DNA from: Nephrocerus scutellatus
Lineage: Eukaryota > Arthropoda > Insecta > Diptera > Pipunculidae
DNA: 64,000 nt
Reading direction: 5' to 3'
Assembly (NCBI GenBank): GCA_947095585.1
Contig: OX352761.1
Span: 29,417,777 to 29,481,776, forward strand
Part shown: piece by piece, positions 23,171 through 35,136 of the stretch
How the letters are laid out: each line of letters begins with the position of its first letter
Position numbering within the stretch: the stretch's first letter is position 1
The notes under the pieces: generated by a model
Databases searched by the model: none
What the model saw: only the letters and a program-made list of their open reading frames with translations
Told to the model about the DNA's origin: nothing
Program-made: the position numbers and the translations under genes

Positions 23171-23496
23171 TAAAGTCTCATCACGATGCACTTAATTTAT
23201 AGAGCTTATTCTAACAATGATCTCAGCAACTTCTACCTTCATGATATTATTCATATGGTCTGGAGGTCTGGGCAGAGGCCATTGTGGCAATTGGAAAATG
23301 GAGACAAATATCTGATTGTTTCGATACTCCTTGGTTTCCAGTTAAACATTGAAAACAGCTCCCGCTAGCCGAAATTCAAGGACAGCTAAATAGAGTGAAT
23401 TCCAAGTGTCTCTAACGACTTAAGCTATAAATACCTGGAGTTTCGGTTCTCACATCTTCGAGTTAAGAGTCTTAATAATATCAACAACAAAGCAAA
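23171..23496. other. Short unique stretch
   Basis: No recognisable content between the LINE and HINE copy 3. Confidence 0.3.
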
Positions 23497-23875
23497 GCAG
23501 CCCATAAAAATTTTCAATTCTCTAATAACCAATATAATGCTTCTAAAAGTAATCCACTATAAATGCTGAAAAATAGAAACTGCATGCTTTTGTGGTTTAA
23601 ATCGTAAAACAGCGAGTTGTTATAGTATGACGTGATCTGATGCCGCTATATGGAATGATTGTTAAAAATTTTGTATGGGAGCCCCCTGACCTCGGGGCCC
23701 GATTAACACCAAATATTAACAGAAAGTGTTGTCACAGAACGTACACAAGTGTGCAAAGTTTAAAAAGATGGGGGTTTAGGAAGTGGACTAATAATTGACC
23801 GCATGAATCCATCTCCAAACGAACGAACGATAGAACTAACGACGAACGACGCGAAGTTAATATAGAGAATTAAAA
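23497..23875 (+). mobile_element. HINE copy 3
   Basis: Left end CCCATAAAAATTTTCAATTC is shortened relative to other copies; right end GCGAAGTTAATATAGAGAAT at 23851-23870. The body carries the TTATAGTATGACGTGATCTGATGC segment also found in copy 5, then one GTATGGGAGCCCC unit and a CGAACGAACGA-type run. Its right end faces the right end of copy 4. Confidence 0.68.
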
Positions 23876-23890
23876 ACAAACACAGTCAAC

Positions 23891-25008
23891 TTTTTGAATT
23901 CTCTATATTAACTTCGCTTTCCCGTGGCACGTCTGTCGGTCGGTTGAATTGTCGTGGAATCTTGCGATTAATTTTTAACCAAATTCCCAAAGCTCGAATT
24001 TATTAAAATTTTGCACACATGTGCATTTCTGGAAACAACACTTTCTATTAAATTTAAGGGCCCTCGGGCCCCATATAAATTTTTTAAAAGTTTTCCCGAT
24101 TTTCTTCGAATTTTAAAACAAATGATTGTGTATCACTGATGGACCAAACTTTTTGTAAATTTGTTGGAGTGATCGGGCCCTGAGACCCTAGTAGTGCCCG
24201 ACTAAATTTTTTAAAAATAAGCCCGATTTTCTTCAAATTTTAAACGAATGCGTATGACCGATGGACAAAACTTTTTGAAATTTTTTGGATTAATCCGCCC
24301 CTGAGGCCCGATTTTGTAAAAATTAGCCGGATTTTATTCAAATTTTAAACACATGAGTTCCTCCAATTGACAAAACTTTCTGTAAAATGTTTGGTGTAAA
24401 CGGGACCTGAGGCCCGAGAGGTGCCCATATAATTTTTTTAAAAAATAGCCAGATTTTCTTCAAATTTTAAAAGACATGATTGTGTATCACTGATGGACCA
24501 AACTTTTTGTAAATTTGTTGGAGTGATCGGGCCCTGAGACCCTAGTAGTGCCCGACTAAATTTTTTAAAAATAAGCCCGATTTTCTTCAAATTTTAAACG
24601 AATGAGTATGACCGATGGACAAAACTTTTTGAAATTTTTTGGATTGATCCGCCCCTGAGGCCCGATTTTGTAAAAATTAGCCGGATTTTATTCAAATTTT
24701 AAACACATGAGTTCCTCCAATTGACAAAACTTTCTGTAAAATTTTTGGTGTAAACGGCGCATGAGGCCCGAGAGGTGCCCTTATAAATTTGTTAAAAAAT
24801 AGTCAGATTTTCTTCAAATTTTAAACACATGTGTATCACTGATGAAATTTTTTTTTGTAAATTTGTTGTAGTGATCAGTGAGACCAGAGTGGTATCCGTG
24901 TATTTTTTTTTAAATTTCCCGATATTCTTCAATTTTTATACACATATGTATCTCCTATTAGAGAATTTACATGTAAAATTTTAATTTTTAAGGGTTGTTT
25001 TTTTTATA
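23891..25008 (-). mobile_element. HINE copy 4, expanded tandem-unit type
   Basis: Reverse orientation: AATTCTCTATATTAACTTCG at 23897-23916 is the 3' end, and the 5' end lies at 24958-25008 (TTAGAGAATTTACATGTAAA ... GGGTTGTTTT). A GTCGGTCGG run is at about 23933. About nine diverged units of about 120 bp fill the interior, so this is the longest copy in the window, including a 354-bp recent duplication at 24122-24829. Confidence 0.7.
24122..24829 (+). repeat. 354-bp direct tandem duplication inside HINE copy 4
   Basis: 24122-24475 and 24476-24829 agree nearly base for base by eye (a handful of differences, such as GCGTATG/GAGTATG and GGATTAATCC/GGATTGATCC). The neighbouring units are far more diverged, so this higher-order copy is younger than the element's basic units. 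Confidence 0.85.
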
Positions 25009-25729
25009 GATATTTGTTTAAAATAATTCCTAAATACCTACATAAAGACCTTTACTTCCACACGGTTAAAAATTAACCCAACTGAAACTATTCAATTACA
25101 CCATCTCAGGCAATCTAATTCCGTCTGATTTATTAATAATAAGAGCTTGCCATCCCTGGTTTTGCAAATAAACTGGGCAACGTCAGACAGTCCCCATCTC
25201 CAGTTAAATGATTAAGGTTGCAGCTAAATTATATTCCTTTAATCAATGATAAACCAGCGCTTACCTGTTTTTTTTTGTGGTCCGAACTTCATACAAAACC
25301 TTTTCCGGATTTATCACGTGCATTCGCAGCATTTTTTATGTCAGTCAACCGGAAGAAGAAACTCAACTTGTAATAAATTTTACAAGTAACTTGCGAATTC
25401 AGTTTTTGCTCTAAAGAAAGGAAGCTTTTCATATATGTATGTTCATTCGTACATATATTGTGTTCTTTTAATCGCATGTACATGATGGTCGGTACGCTAC
25501 GCAAAGTATTACCAGGACAAAAGGACAATTCTAGAAAATAATATGTGATAATATAAGTAGTGGTATTACATTTTCGAATGAAGCGGTTTATTGAATAGTT
25601 CAGTTTTTTGAATGATTTAATATTTCTACAAAGCATTTCGGCCAAGCAGGTAAAATGCCAAAAATTTAAAAATTTCATTTAACACGTATTATACCTACGT
25701 ATTACAATCACATGTTGAATAAAATAAAA
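25009..25729. other. Unique AT-rich stretch
   Basis: The minus-strand frame 25678-25289 has 129 residues but no domain signal and I regard it as chance. Confidence 0.3.
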
Positions 25730-26152
25730 AAAACAACCCATAAAAATTAAAATTTTTCATGTAAATTCTCTAATAACCAAAAGTATACTGAATTCCACTA
25801 TAAATGCTGAAATACAAAAACACATACGAAGCACTGCAACCCAATAACAAAACAACTCCGATCGTAAAGCAAGCAGCTCTGCCCACAGCTCACAGCGCAT
25901 AACGCACACAGGACACAGTCATTATAGTATGAAATGATCTAATGCTGGGGAAAAATATTTGTATGGGAGCACCCCGAACCCGCGGCCCGATTACACTCAA
26001 AAAAAAAAATTTGTCACCGGAAATATACATGTGTGCAAAATTTAAATAAAATCGGGCTATAGGAAGAGTGTTAAAAATTGATCACAAGACAACAGCAAGC
26101 CATCCAGCCAGCCAGCCAGCCAGAACGCGAAGTTAATATAGAGAATTTAAAA
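25730..26152 (+). mobile_element. HINE copy 5 (single-body type)
   Basis: Left end AACCCATAAAAATTAAAATT and TAAATTCTCTAAT; right end CGCGAAGTTAATATAGAGAA. The body has a unique part (about 25800-25930) rather than tandem units, one GTATGGGAGCACCCC unit, and a CCAG/GCCA array at about 26101-26122. Shares its core TATAGTATGA.TGATCT with copy 3. Confidence 0.72.
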
Positions 26153-27455
26153 ATCAGTAAATTTGTTAATGAGTCTGCGTTTTAAAATTAACTGTTTATT
26201 TGGCACTCAATGTGCACTAGATGATTTTTCTACAAAATTCTAGTCCATAATCTGCTGATATTTTTCTAAAACAGAGATAATTTTAAAAATAAACCTCTAC
26301 AAAGAAATTTCACAGCCTCTTGTAGTTGATAGAAAATACTTTGTTGGCTTGGGACAGTCGGTCGCTCAGGCGAAATAGTAGAAAAGCCAACATAGAGATA
26401 CTCCGAACCGATTGAATATTTGGCTGATTCGTATTGAATCTGTAGCGGAGATAATCAATTCAATTCCCGTATGGCTCATAAAATTATGGAATTCTTACTC
26501 CCAGTGACGACCATGGCATTATTATTTTTCCTCCACGTAAAAGTGTTGCTGGTCATACAGCACACACGAAACCAGCCAAAACTATTGAGGCGTTTGGTTT
26601 GGTTAAGATTTAGGATGTTTCAGCATAGAGTCAGAATCTTATGCCTTCATTGCTTTTGATTTGCGACAAGGATTTGCCCTGATGTCCAGCAGCCTCCAGC
26701 GTATGATACAAATGTAGATAGTCAGTCAGTCTTTATCCATTGTTATACTCCAATGGACAATCGGATTCCGTATTCCTTCCACAAGGGATATTTTGAAAAT
26801 TGTCTGGGTGTGCGAATCATATTATCGGAATAATAATCGGGGATATTTAGTAATTGTGCGTGAGGTTTTTCTTAAATTAGTTGGTAAGCTTGAACTACGA
26901 GTATCTTGGTAGGCTGCTGTGTCTCGAATGCCAAATTTACTGTAAGGGAATAATACAAAAAAACATCCTTTGTCAGGATATGCGCTGAAGGTGCAGGTGC
27001 CGGCGGGTTTGGTGTTGTGAACTATGTTTACTTTTTTACGTAAAGAAATGTTTAAAGCGCAATGGAATCGCACTGTAAATGAGTGACTGTCAGAAAAACA
27101 TAACAGTATACGGTACTTGATATACCAAATAATATAACTGAGATTCACACAATGAACTCAATTGATTTTTATCTGCCGATAAAGTTCTATTATATAACTT
27201 TATATTATCTGGAGTACTTTTTGGGAATTGAAATTAAATTGGTCATTGCCACAAACTTGTCTTGGCACTACCTTAAAATCTTTGAGTTGTAGCCTATCGC
27301 AATAATTATTTTGATTGCAGATTGGCTCTCTACGCATATGCATACCCCACCCATTATTGCGGTACTTTGAGTTAGGGCTCTGTATCTACCTAATAGCTAA
27401 AATCTCCACCTGAAAGATGTTAGATGAGACTGGTAGCTTTTAGTACCTTGACAAA
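26153..27455. other. Unique stretch, no gene seen
   Basis: No domain or repeat recognised. Short frames at 26471 and 27148 lack any signature. Confidence 0.3.
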
Positions 27456-27459
27456 TTAA

Positions 27460-27860
27460 ATTTGTCTAAGAAGACACCACCACCGACTCCATATTTCGTA
27501 CTTGGTGGTAAAAACTATCATTTCAGTTTAGCCAGAGTTAACTCAGGCCACAACTGGTTGCTCAGGAGCTTCACTTCACTAATCATAGGATGGTATTGGT
27601 CTGACACCAAAATCATCACGTCGTCGGTATACGCGACTGCTTTCGTCCTGTCCAACTAGAGTATCTTCAGGATTTTATTGGGAGTGCCTCGGTCGATTTA
27701 TTTGGTGATATTACAGCTTCCTATTATAACATGGATTTTTTTGATACTACGCATGGAGATAATCCGTCGTTTTATGAGTTGCTTCACTCCAAATTGTATG
27801 AGGGCCATTTGGGAGGCTTTAATTTAACATTATTAAAAGCGCCTTCTTTATCATAATATC
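27460..27860 (-). pseudogene. Small RT fragment of an I/R1-like LINE
   Basis: On the minus strand, EGAFNNVK near 27845 (first catalytic region) and VAYTDDVMILVSDQYHP near 27640-27590 (YTDD in place of YADD) are readable, followed by LLSNQLWPELTLAK. Between them several stops and shifts occur (text resembling RRIISMRSI and NRGTPN). The style D.EGAFNNV is typical of RTs of the I/R1/LOA group. Only about 400 bp survive. Confidence 0.65.
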
Positions 27861-28039
27861 ATATCTTTATCATAATTTTTATCTATCTGGTGATAGTAAT
27901 CGCTATAAAAGTTTTTTTTTCTGGCCGAAGGAGTTTCTAATATTAATACATATTAGATACATATTAGATGTATGTATATTAAATCTCTACACATAGCTTC
28001 TTTGTAAACAAAACATTCTATACTGCTTTTTCATATTGC

Positions 28040-30742
28040 ACTGGGGGTCAGCCATCAGCAGAGTAGAGCGAATAACACAGAACGCTTTAGAAATGCATGC
28101 GACCGCAACTATCCCTGATTGGCGGAAGAGCGATCAAACCTCCACGTGGTGGCCGCTGGTAATTTTCGTCTAGTACAGGAAAAGCTAAATGATCGGGCTA
28201 GTCCCTTCAAAGTAAGGTTGGCGCGAGGCTAATAACCCCGCCCGTAAAAAAAAACTATATTACGGAAACCCAAATCAGCCTCGGATATACTTATGAACGA
28301 TGACGACCACGGCAACGAAAACGGCTATACGATTTAAGAATTTTCTCATGGAAAGTACGCTCATTGTATAGAGTTCGAGCTGCACAGCACCTTGCCGATA
28401 CCCTGTCCAAATATAATGCTGACATAACAGCAATTCAGGAGATGCGGTGGACGGGGAATGGTGTCTTAGAAAAATCAGAATATGACATATATTATAGCTG
28501 ACATCATGTAGTTGGGGTGGGCAAAATAATGAAACCCACCGTTATCGGCTTTAAAGCAGCAAATGAATGGCTATGCACCCTTCGCGTGCGGGGCAAATTT
28601 AAAAACATAAGCCCCATAAACGTTCACGCACCTACAGAGGATTCCCCAGATGATGAAAAAGAAGAATTCTTTGAATCAGTCGAACGGGAACTCCATGCCT
28701 TTCCTTAGTATGACGTAAAAATCCTTCTGGGGGATATGAATGCTAAAATGGGTAGGGAGCCTGTATTCGGGCAGTACTATGGCACCAATAGCTTTCACGA
28801 AAACACTAATGACAATGGACAACGAGTCACAAAAATGGCAGCAAGCAATAACTTCGTCGTTTCGAGTACAAGATTTGCGCATAAAAATATCCACAAAGCC
28901 ACCTGGGTATCTCGTGATGGAGCCATTCGTAACCAGATAGACCACGTGGTTACGTGGGCGTATTGGTTTATCACAACACGGTTGCCTTTTGCAACGAACA
29001 GATCAGAAACGACTACGGTCATGCGATAGGACTCGCCCTAAATGCAGGGAGAGTAAGTCCTGTGGCTGAGATGCCGGGCGCAGAAGAGAAATGGACACGA
29101 CTACGGCAGAAGTCGTAGAGATCAGAATGCCTGGTTCCATGACGAATGTAAGCTAGCGACTGAACGTAAGAATGTTGCATACCAAGCAATGCAACAACCT
29201 CATAGAACGCGGACACGCGAAGATGAATATAAAGAGCTCAGAAGATATGAAAAAACAGTTCACCGGCGAAAGAAAGCAGCCTGGAAGAAGAATCTCGTCA
29301 GTGAACTGCACCAAGCAATTCATATAGTGCAAGTATGGGAGGAAGAAGCGATACCAGAAGACTGGCGAAGAGGTATCCTGTGCCTCATAGATAAGAAAGG
29401 AGATATTACAACCGGCAGAATTTATCGTGGTATAACGTTGTTTAATACCGCGTATAAGATTTTCTTCCTTCTATCATTTTCTATCCTTCAAGGCAGGACT
29501 TCAGACAGGCAGACAAGACCAATGCGCTAAAGTCATCATTGATCCATACCTGTGTGGCTTCATCCCAGGCAAATCAACAGCTGATCAGATTTTCACCCTT
29601 AGGCAGGTGATGGGAAATTGTCTAGAATTTCAAAACTCACTACACCATCTTTTATAGAATTTAAAGCCGTCTATGATAGCATAGCCAGAGTAGAACTTTA
29701 TAAAGCCATGGAAGAATTCGGCATCCCAAATAAACTGACAAGACTATGTAGGTTGACCATGACTAATGTTGTTAGCCAAGTAAAAATATCCGTATCACTA
29801 ACAAGCCCATTCACCATCTATAACGGGCTCCGACAAGGGGATGGACTGGCCTGCGTCCTCTTCAACCTGGCGTTGGAGAAAGTGATCTAAGACTCTGACG
29901 TAACGGCGAGAGGAACAATCCTCTATAAGTCCATTCAGATACTGGCTTACGCAGACGATATTGACGTCGTTGGTAGAATCCGAAGAGCTGTACAGGAAGC
30001 TTTCATCCAGAAGGAGCAGGCGGCACGAAATATGGGGCTGCACATAAACGAGAACAAAACAAAATACATGGTGTCCACGTCTGCGAATAGTAGATCCAAC
30101 ATTGGTCCCACAATTCAAATAGTGGAGCGCGAATAGTGCAATCCTTCAACTATCTCGGGTCAACTATAGCAGCCGATAACAGCATGGAACCAGAAATACG
30201 CGCACGTTTGCTTAAAGCCAACAAAGCCTACTATAGACTGTCAAGGCTCTTCAAATCCAGGAACTTAACCATAACATCCAAGCTGCTGGAATATAAGGAA
30301 ATAGTCATAGCAGTACTTACACATGGAACCGAGACTTGGGTGCTTAGAAAAAGCATTCTCACCTCTTAGCCGCGTTCGAGAGAAAAGTCCTACGGAGAAT
30401 TGTTGGCCCCGTATGTAAGGAACGACAATTCCGGAGACTTTATAATGATGAGGTCTAAGCGTTACCGCGATGTCGACATCTTGACGAAAATTAAGCTCGG
30501 TAGGCTCCGGTGGGCCGGACGCCTAGCTCGCACGCTCGGAAAGTCCTTTGCGGTAGGACTTATGGAACACGAAAGCGAGGCCGACCAAGCCTACGCTGGA
30601 AGGATTGCAAAGACCAGGATGCCCAGAGTTTAGGGATGCCAAACTGGATGATATCGGGTCGAAATCGGAACCGGTGGAGAGATTTTTTTCGGGAGGCCAG
30701 CACCGGACACCGGTTTTAGAGCCAAATATGATGATGATGATT
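28040..30742 (+). pseudogene. RTE-clade LINE, nearly full length but frameshifted
   Basis: The 5' leader (about 28040-28340) includes CTAGTCCCTTCAAAGTAAGG and GGCGCGAGGCTAATAACCCC, phrases I associate with insect RTE elements. Endonuclease: 28517-28980, with INVHAPTEDSPDDEKEEFF, LLGDMNAKMGREP and RNQIDHV. RT: 29340-30120, with PEDWRRGILCLIDKKGD, FIPGKSTADQIFTLRQ, FKAVYDSIARVELYKAM (catalytic aspartate), GLRQGDGLACVLFNLALE and LAYADDIDVVG. C-terminal domain: FNYLGSTIAADNSMEPEIRA at 30136 and LGRLRWAGRLART near 30500. The 3' end is an ATG-repeat tail at 30728-30741. An internal deletion near 29320 removes the endonuclease-RT linker that is partly retained at 40500-40900. Several stops and shifts make it inactive. 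At least five other pieces of this family lie in the window. Confidence 0.85.
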
Positions 30743-32960
30743 GTGTCGGCTGTCGCATGTGCATGTGATATCTGATGTAGTGGGCCGGACGAATCTCATC
30801 GAAAAGTTGTTTGCGATATTTTTGGGAATTAATTCAAATTTTCATTGAATTGAAGAAGCTCTATCTACAAAAATGCTAGTTGTTAACCCCGGCGTTACAC
30901 GGAACCCGCCGAAAATAAGCTAAAATAACAGGTGTTATCTGGCGGCCCTCACACCTTACTGACCCAACCAAACTGACCACACCGCATGCTAATGAGCCCC
31001 ACCCCTGCCTACCTGCTACTGACCCAAAATTGTATATATATATATATATATATGTTTTCGAAACGCGAGATATAGTCGCGAATTCATACATAAATCCCAG
31101 GGAAACGGCATTTTTTTCAGTTTTTCCATAATTTTTCAAGTTTTTCCCGAATTTTCCAATTTTCCAGGTTCCTATAAACATTCCCGGACTATTACGAACA
31201 TTTACAAAAAAAGAGGCAAATGGGCCAGCCGTTTAGCCGTAGAAAGGTGACAGACAGACAGACGGAGCTATTTTCACATTTATAATATCATAGTATGGAT
31301 ATATAATTAACTGGCCCTTCGAAAGTCTATAATCCCTTATTTTTACTTCTTATTAACCTTAGAAATTCGGTACTAAGATCATCATTTTTCACAGCGGATA
31401 CACAAAACATGGCTAATTTTTAACAATCCCCTTAATAATTTCCTAGACATTTTTCCGTTGCTATTTACTCGTAATTACAGCAAAAAGCTTCGGCCTTTAT
31501 TGCGTCAGTCATGTGTGTCAGAACACAGCTCCTTGCAACGACATAACAAGTACATCAACGACGATATCTTCTAATATTTTACCATTAACATCCTTTTACC
31601 ACATTACACCTATAGGAATTATTACGAGTATGTTATACGGCGGTGTTGTTCGCGCATAACTCACCAACTCACTGCTCCGTCGAAATAATAAATTCCATTT
31701 CTCCCATAAACGGAAATTACGTTTGTTACTCTGGCGACGACAATGGCAATGGCGAAATGGAATTTGCTTGCTCGTTTAGCGGTATGTTAGATACATGAAT
31801 ATATATGTACATATATATATATACGAGTAGTCAAATGTGTAAACCACCTTCAGCAACAAACTAAAGATTTTGTATTGTGATTCAATCCTTAGGGATGAGA
31901 GAGTACAAACAAGCCTTACCATTGTCATTCATGATCTAAAGCAACACAGAGTAACAAATTTCGCATTATTTTCAAAAATGTGTCGTACACGATGTTACAC
32001 ATTCTATTAGGACGCATATCCAAATGTGTTGGGTGGGTGGGTTTGGTACACATTAACACCTGGAGCTGTTTTTTAGCTACTATAGAAAATAATGTTACTT
32101 AAGGAAATTGAAGTCGTTACGACACAATACAACCATTCTTGTACCCAAACTTTACTATAAAATGATCGGAAACCTTGTCATATATTTTGAGCTATAATGC
32201 AATGTAATTGTAAATTTCCATCGTTAAATAAAGTTGTCATATTTCGAGTCTATTGAATCGATATGATGTTTGTTTTAAACTTACTAAGCTCCTACTTCAA
32301 CTTGGCAGTAGTTTTGATTTCGCGGGGTATTTTAAAACTGGTGATCGGAACATTATAGGAATGAAATATACACACATAAAAATCCTATTCTTGTTAAAAT
32401 GTTAACTGTTAACGCACCACCCCCACTGAGTCCTGTATCAACGGATGTTTGGTTATTTGTTATTAGGTTATGAGACGATATCCTTTTGACATATATATGT
32501 AATATGCATAGATAAGTCGGCTAACCACGAGTAATTTACGTTGTAACGGTTAGCTTTTTGTTCTGTACATTGCTGTATTGTATTAATACTATTTATGTGA
32601 ATAATTCCTTGAACGACACTTAAGAGAACAAAAGTGTAAGTGTAGTTTTATGTTATTCTATTATGTAAATTTTTTCAAATATAAAATGCCGCCATGTTCT
32701 CTTGTATTATTTACGAAACATATACGGATAACGTGCGCAATTATTATTGTCAGGTTGTTTACCTAGAATTTTTATAATTAGGAAAGTATTTTACACCTGG
32801 CTTTACTTTACAACTTCTTTTTAAATCAATTATTTATTCCAAAATTAACTTAATATGTTGTTATATATATTGTTATATATAAATTGGTTCTCACTATATT
32901 CTATATCTTTTAAATTTTTTTTTATTTATTAATATTTATTTTGTACTACTTTTATTATCG
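30743..32960. other. Mostly unique stretch with simple repeats
   Basis: Contains a TA dinucleotide run at 31033-31053, another ATATATAT stretch at about 31800-31823, and a GACAGACAGACAGACGG tract at 31247-31263 of the kind found in dipteran mini-me-like elements. No gene recognised. Confidence 0.4.
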
Positions 32961-32964
32961 ACCC

Positions 32965-33130
32965 CAACCCCCTAGAGCTGTCTTACCATCACCATTCAAC
33001 TCAGCGACTCCGACAAATATATAAAATCGACCCTAATATCGGTAACACCCCCTAGAGCTGTCTTACCATCACCATTCAACTCAGCGACCCTGAAAACCAT
33101 AAAATTAACACTAATATTGATCGCCCACCC
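32965..33130 (+). repeat. 80-bp direct repeat, two copies
   Basis: ACCCCCTAGAGCTGTCTTAC, followed by the same 20-odd bases up to CAACTCAGCGAC, occurs at about 32967 and again 80 bases later at about 33047; a third partial start (CACCCCCTGCGG) is near 33125. No coding meaning seen. Confidence 0.7.
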
Positions 33131-33862
33131 CCTGCGGGGAAACATAATTCACCTATAGGAGTGTACTACCAGCACTATTTTCATGCCAGAGGCCAAATAT
33201 TTAGGGGTCGTGTTTTACAAAAAACTAACATGGAACCCCCACATATCATATATTACAAACAAAGCTAATAAAGCTTACATTACCTGTCCACGTATGTTTA
33301 GCAAAACATGGGGAAAAACCCGCAAATTATGCTTTGGCTATACCAAATCATAATCAGACCTAATTTTCACTGGTCCAGAACCCAGCATTGCCTACTACTA
33401 CGCTACTATTGAAGCGGAATGGTATTCTTCGTTTGGGATGAGACAAGCCAAGAAGCTTCTAAAATTCAACATTAGACATATGGACAGGGCCATCAAACTG
33501 CACCGCCATACACTAAAAACAATAGTCTGGTATTTGACAGGACATGGCCCATTCCATGACCATCTTTTGAACATGGGCAAATCCCAATGGGACCGCTGCC
33601 GATTCTGCAACGAGGCAAAGGAAACGTCAGAGCACATACTCTTCGTAGGCGTAGCACTCACCCAGAAAAGAAAAAAACATTTCAAGGCTTATACAGTTCC
33701 CTGGCCGAATGCCAGACAAATCGCATTGTCAGTTGTGGTTGCATTCACGAAGGAACTGAGCAATCACACGATGTGGTAAAACATCAGGGACGCACAATAA
33801 ACCTAAAGGACGCAGTGTTGAAAGCTCTTTAGCCCCACCTAATATAATAATTTAATATAATA
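33125..33862 (+). pseudogene. 3' fragment of a LOA-type LINE
   Basis: EAKYLGVVFYKKLTWNPHIS (RT thumb) near 33190, then a jump near 33370 directly to the C-terminal domain: GPEPSIAYYYATIEAEWYSS, RQAKKLLKFNIRHMDRAIKL, CRFCNEAKETSEHILFVG and KELSNHTMW at 33438-33779. This parallels the element at 7239-12539 (GPEPSIAFSKS, CRFCNEAKETPEQILFIC), but the RNase H domain is missing. The tail has AATATAATAATTTAATATAA at about 33840-33860. Confidence 0.8.
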
Positions 33863-35120
33863 AGCACTATTCGTCTTTGCGATATCAAAAACGGTGGGTC
33901 CGACACTCAAAACCGGCTGCCACGCCTCTCCCAACCAAAAAACGTGCTACCCCACCTATATTTGATTCCAGATAGTAACTAATATGTATACCAAGTTTGG
34001 TTGAAATTGGTCAAGGCGTTCCAGAGTTAGTTAGGCAGTAGGTGTTTCATTTAAATAATTCAAAATTTTTTTTTTTAGTTATTTAAGTAAGTTAATTTGT
34101 ATTTGCTCCAGAGGACTAACTACGAAAAACCACAAAGAATCATATCTTTTGAAAAGATATTTTCTCTTTTTTGTGAAACTTCATTTGAAACCAACTCTTC
34201 CCCTCAAGCTTGGTGCAATTTTTGTCGACAAGAAACACAAACAAAAGAACTTGGCCAAGCTACGAGGAACCGCAGAGAATACTCAAGATCATCGTTACAA
34301 TGTTTGGCGTTGAAGCTTATCGGCTCGATAGTTTTGCATGCCTTTTTCGTTTGTAAGGCCTGTTACTACAAACGAATCCGGTACAATTCACTGTCGAGTT
34401 GTTGGCCTTCAAGAAAGCAGTCAGCTAGTTCCTGCAATGAAGGTTCCAAGAACTTTGAAGGCTAATGTATGTTATTTTTTTTTTTTTTTGTAATATTTTC
34501 TTGGTCAAGGTTTTTTGTAGTTTTCCTTGACCATGATCAATTGATTAAAGCATTTGGACTCGCGTCGTTTTAGTTTCGTGATCGTTTTTCCGTATTTCAG
34601 GGAGTATTCCCTTGGCAATAAGTTTAAATATAAAAAAATAAAAAATACAAATATACAAACATACAAATAAATTCTCTATTTTATATATATAGAAGATTGT
34701 TAAAATGCTGGGCTATATTAGTACTTCTTTACATTTCCTAAAACGTTGGTATTTTCATATTTTATTTCTGTTTTTTCGATTTTTTTACCCGTTAACTATA
34801 TATATTTTTCTCAGCTTCCCATCTACACTTTTTTTTAATTATTACGAAAACTAAAAATTCTAATTTGTAATTTATGGATGTAATAGTGATTATTAATATT
34901 AAATTTATTAATATTACTTTTCGTAATTTCGGCAATTAAGTACTGCTTATAACCATAGTTTGAAAAATAAACGCTAATAATTTTGATAGGCATTTTGACT
35001 AAAGTCACAATCTCTTCTAAGATTCCTAAAGAATGTAAGTAGCTGTGATGATGTTTATATATCATGTACTACGTTTTCATGATGAGTTAACCCGGTGTCA
35101 ACTTACGTTTATGTGCGTGG
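33863..35120. other. Non-coding stretch with one unexplained frame
   Basis: A plus-strand frame of 122 residues at 34097-34465 is cysteine-rich (AWCNFCRQE, FVCKACYYKR) but matches nothing I recognise; base composition there is less AT-rich than its surroundings. It may be a relic of an unrecognised element. The rest is AT-rich. An ACGC run at 35121-35136 touches the next array. Confidence 0.35.
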
Positions 35121-35136
35121 ACACGCACGCACGCAC

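Noticed and set aside
23497..25008. CRISPR-like array (repeat units with spacers)
   Set aside because: Units are long, diverged and contiguous with transposon-like ends in eukaryotic DNA; there are no short identical repeats with unique spacers.
25289..25678. 129-residue minus-strand gene
   Set aside because: AT-rich, no domain, no codon pattern; indistinguishable from chance.
31027..31060. TA run as an origin or regulatory element
   Set aside because: A simple dinucleotide microsatellite of ordinary length; nothing links it to a gene.
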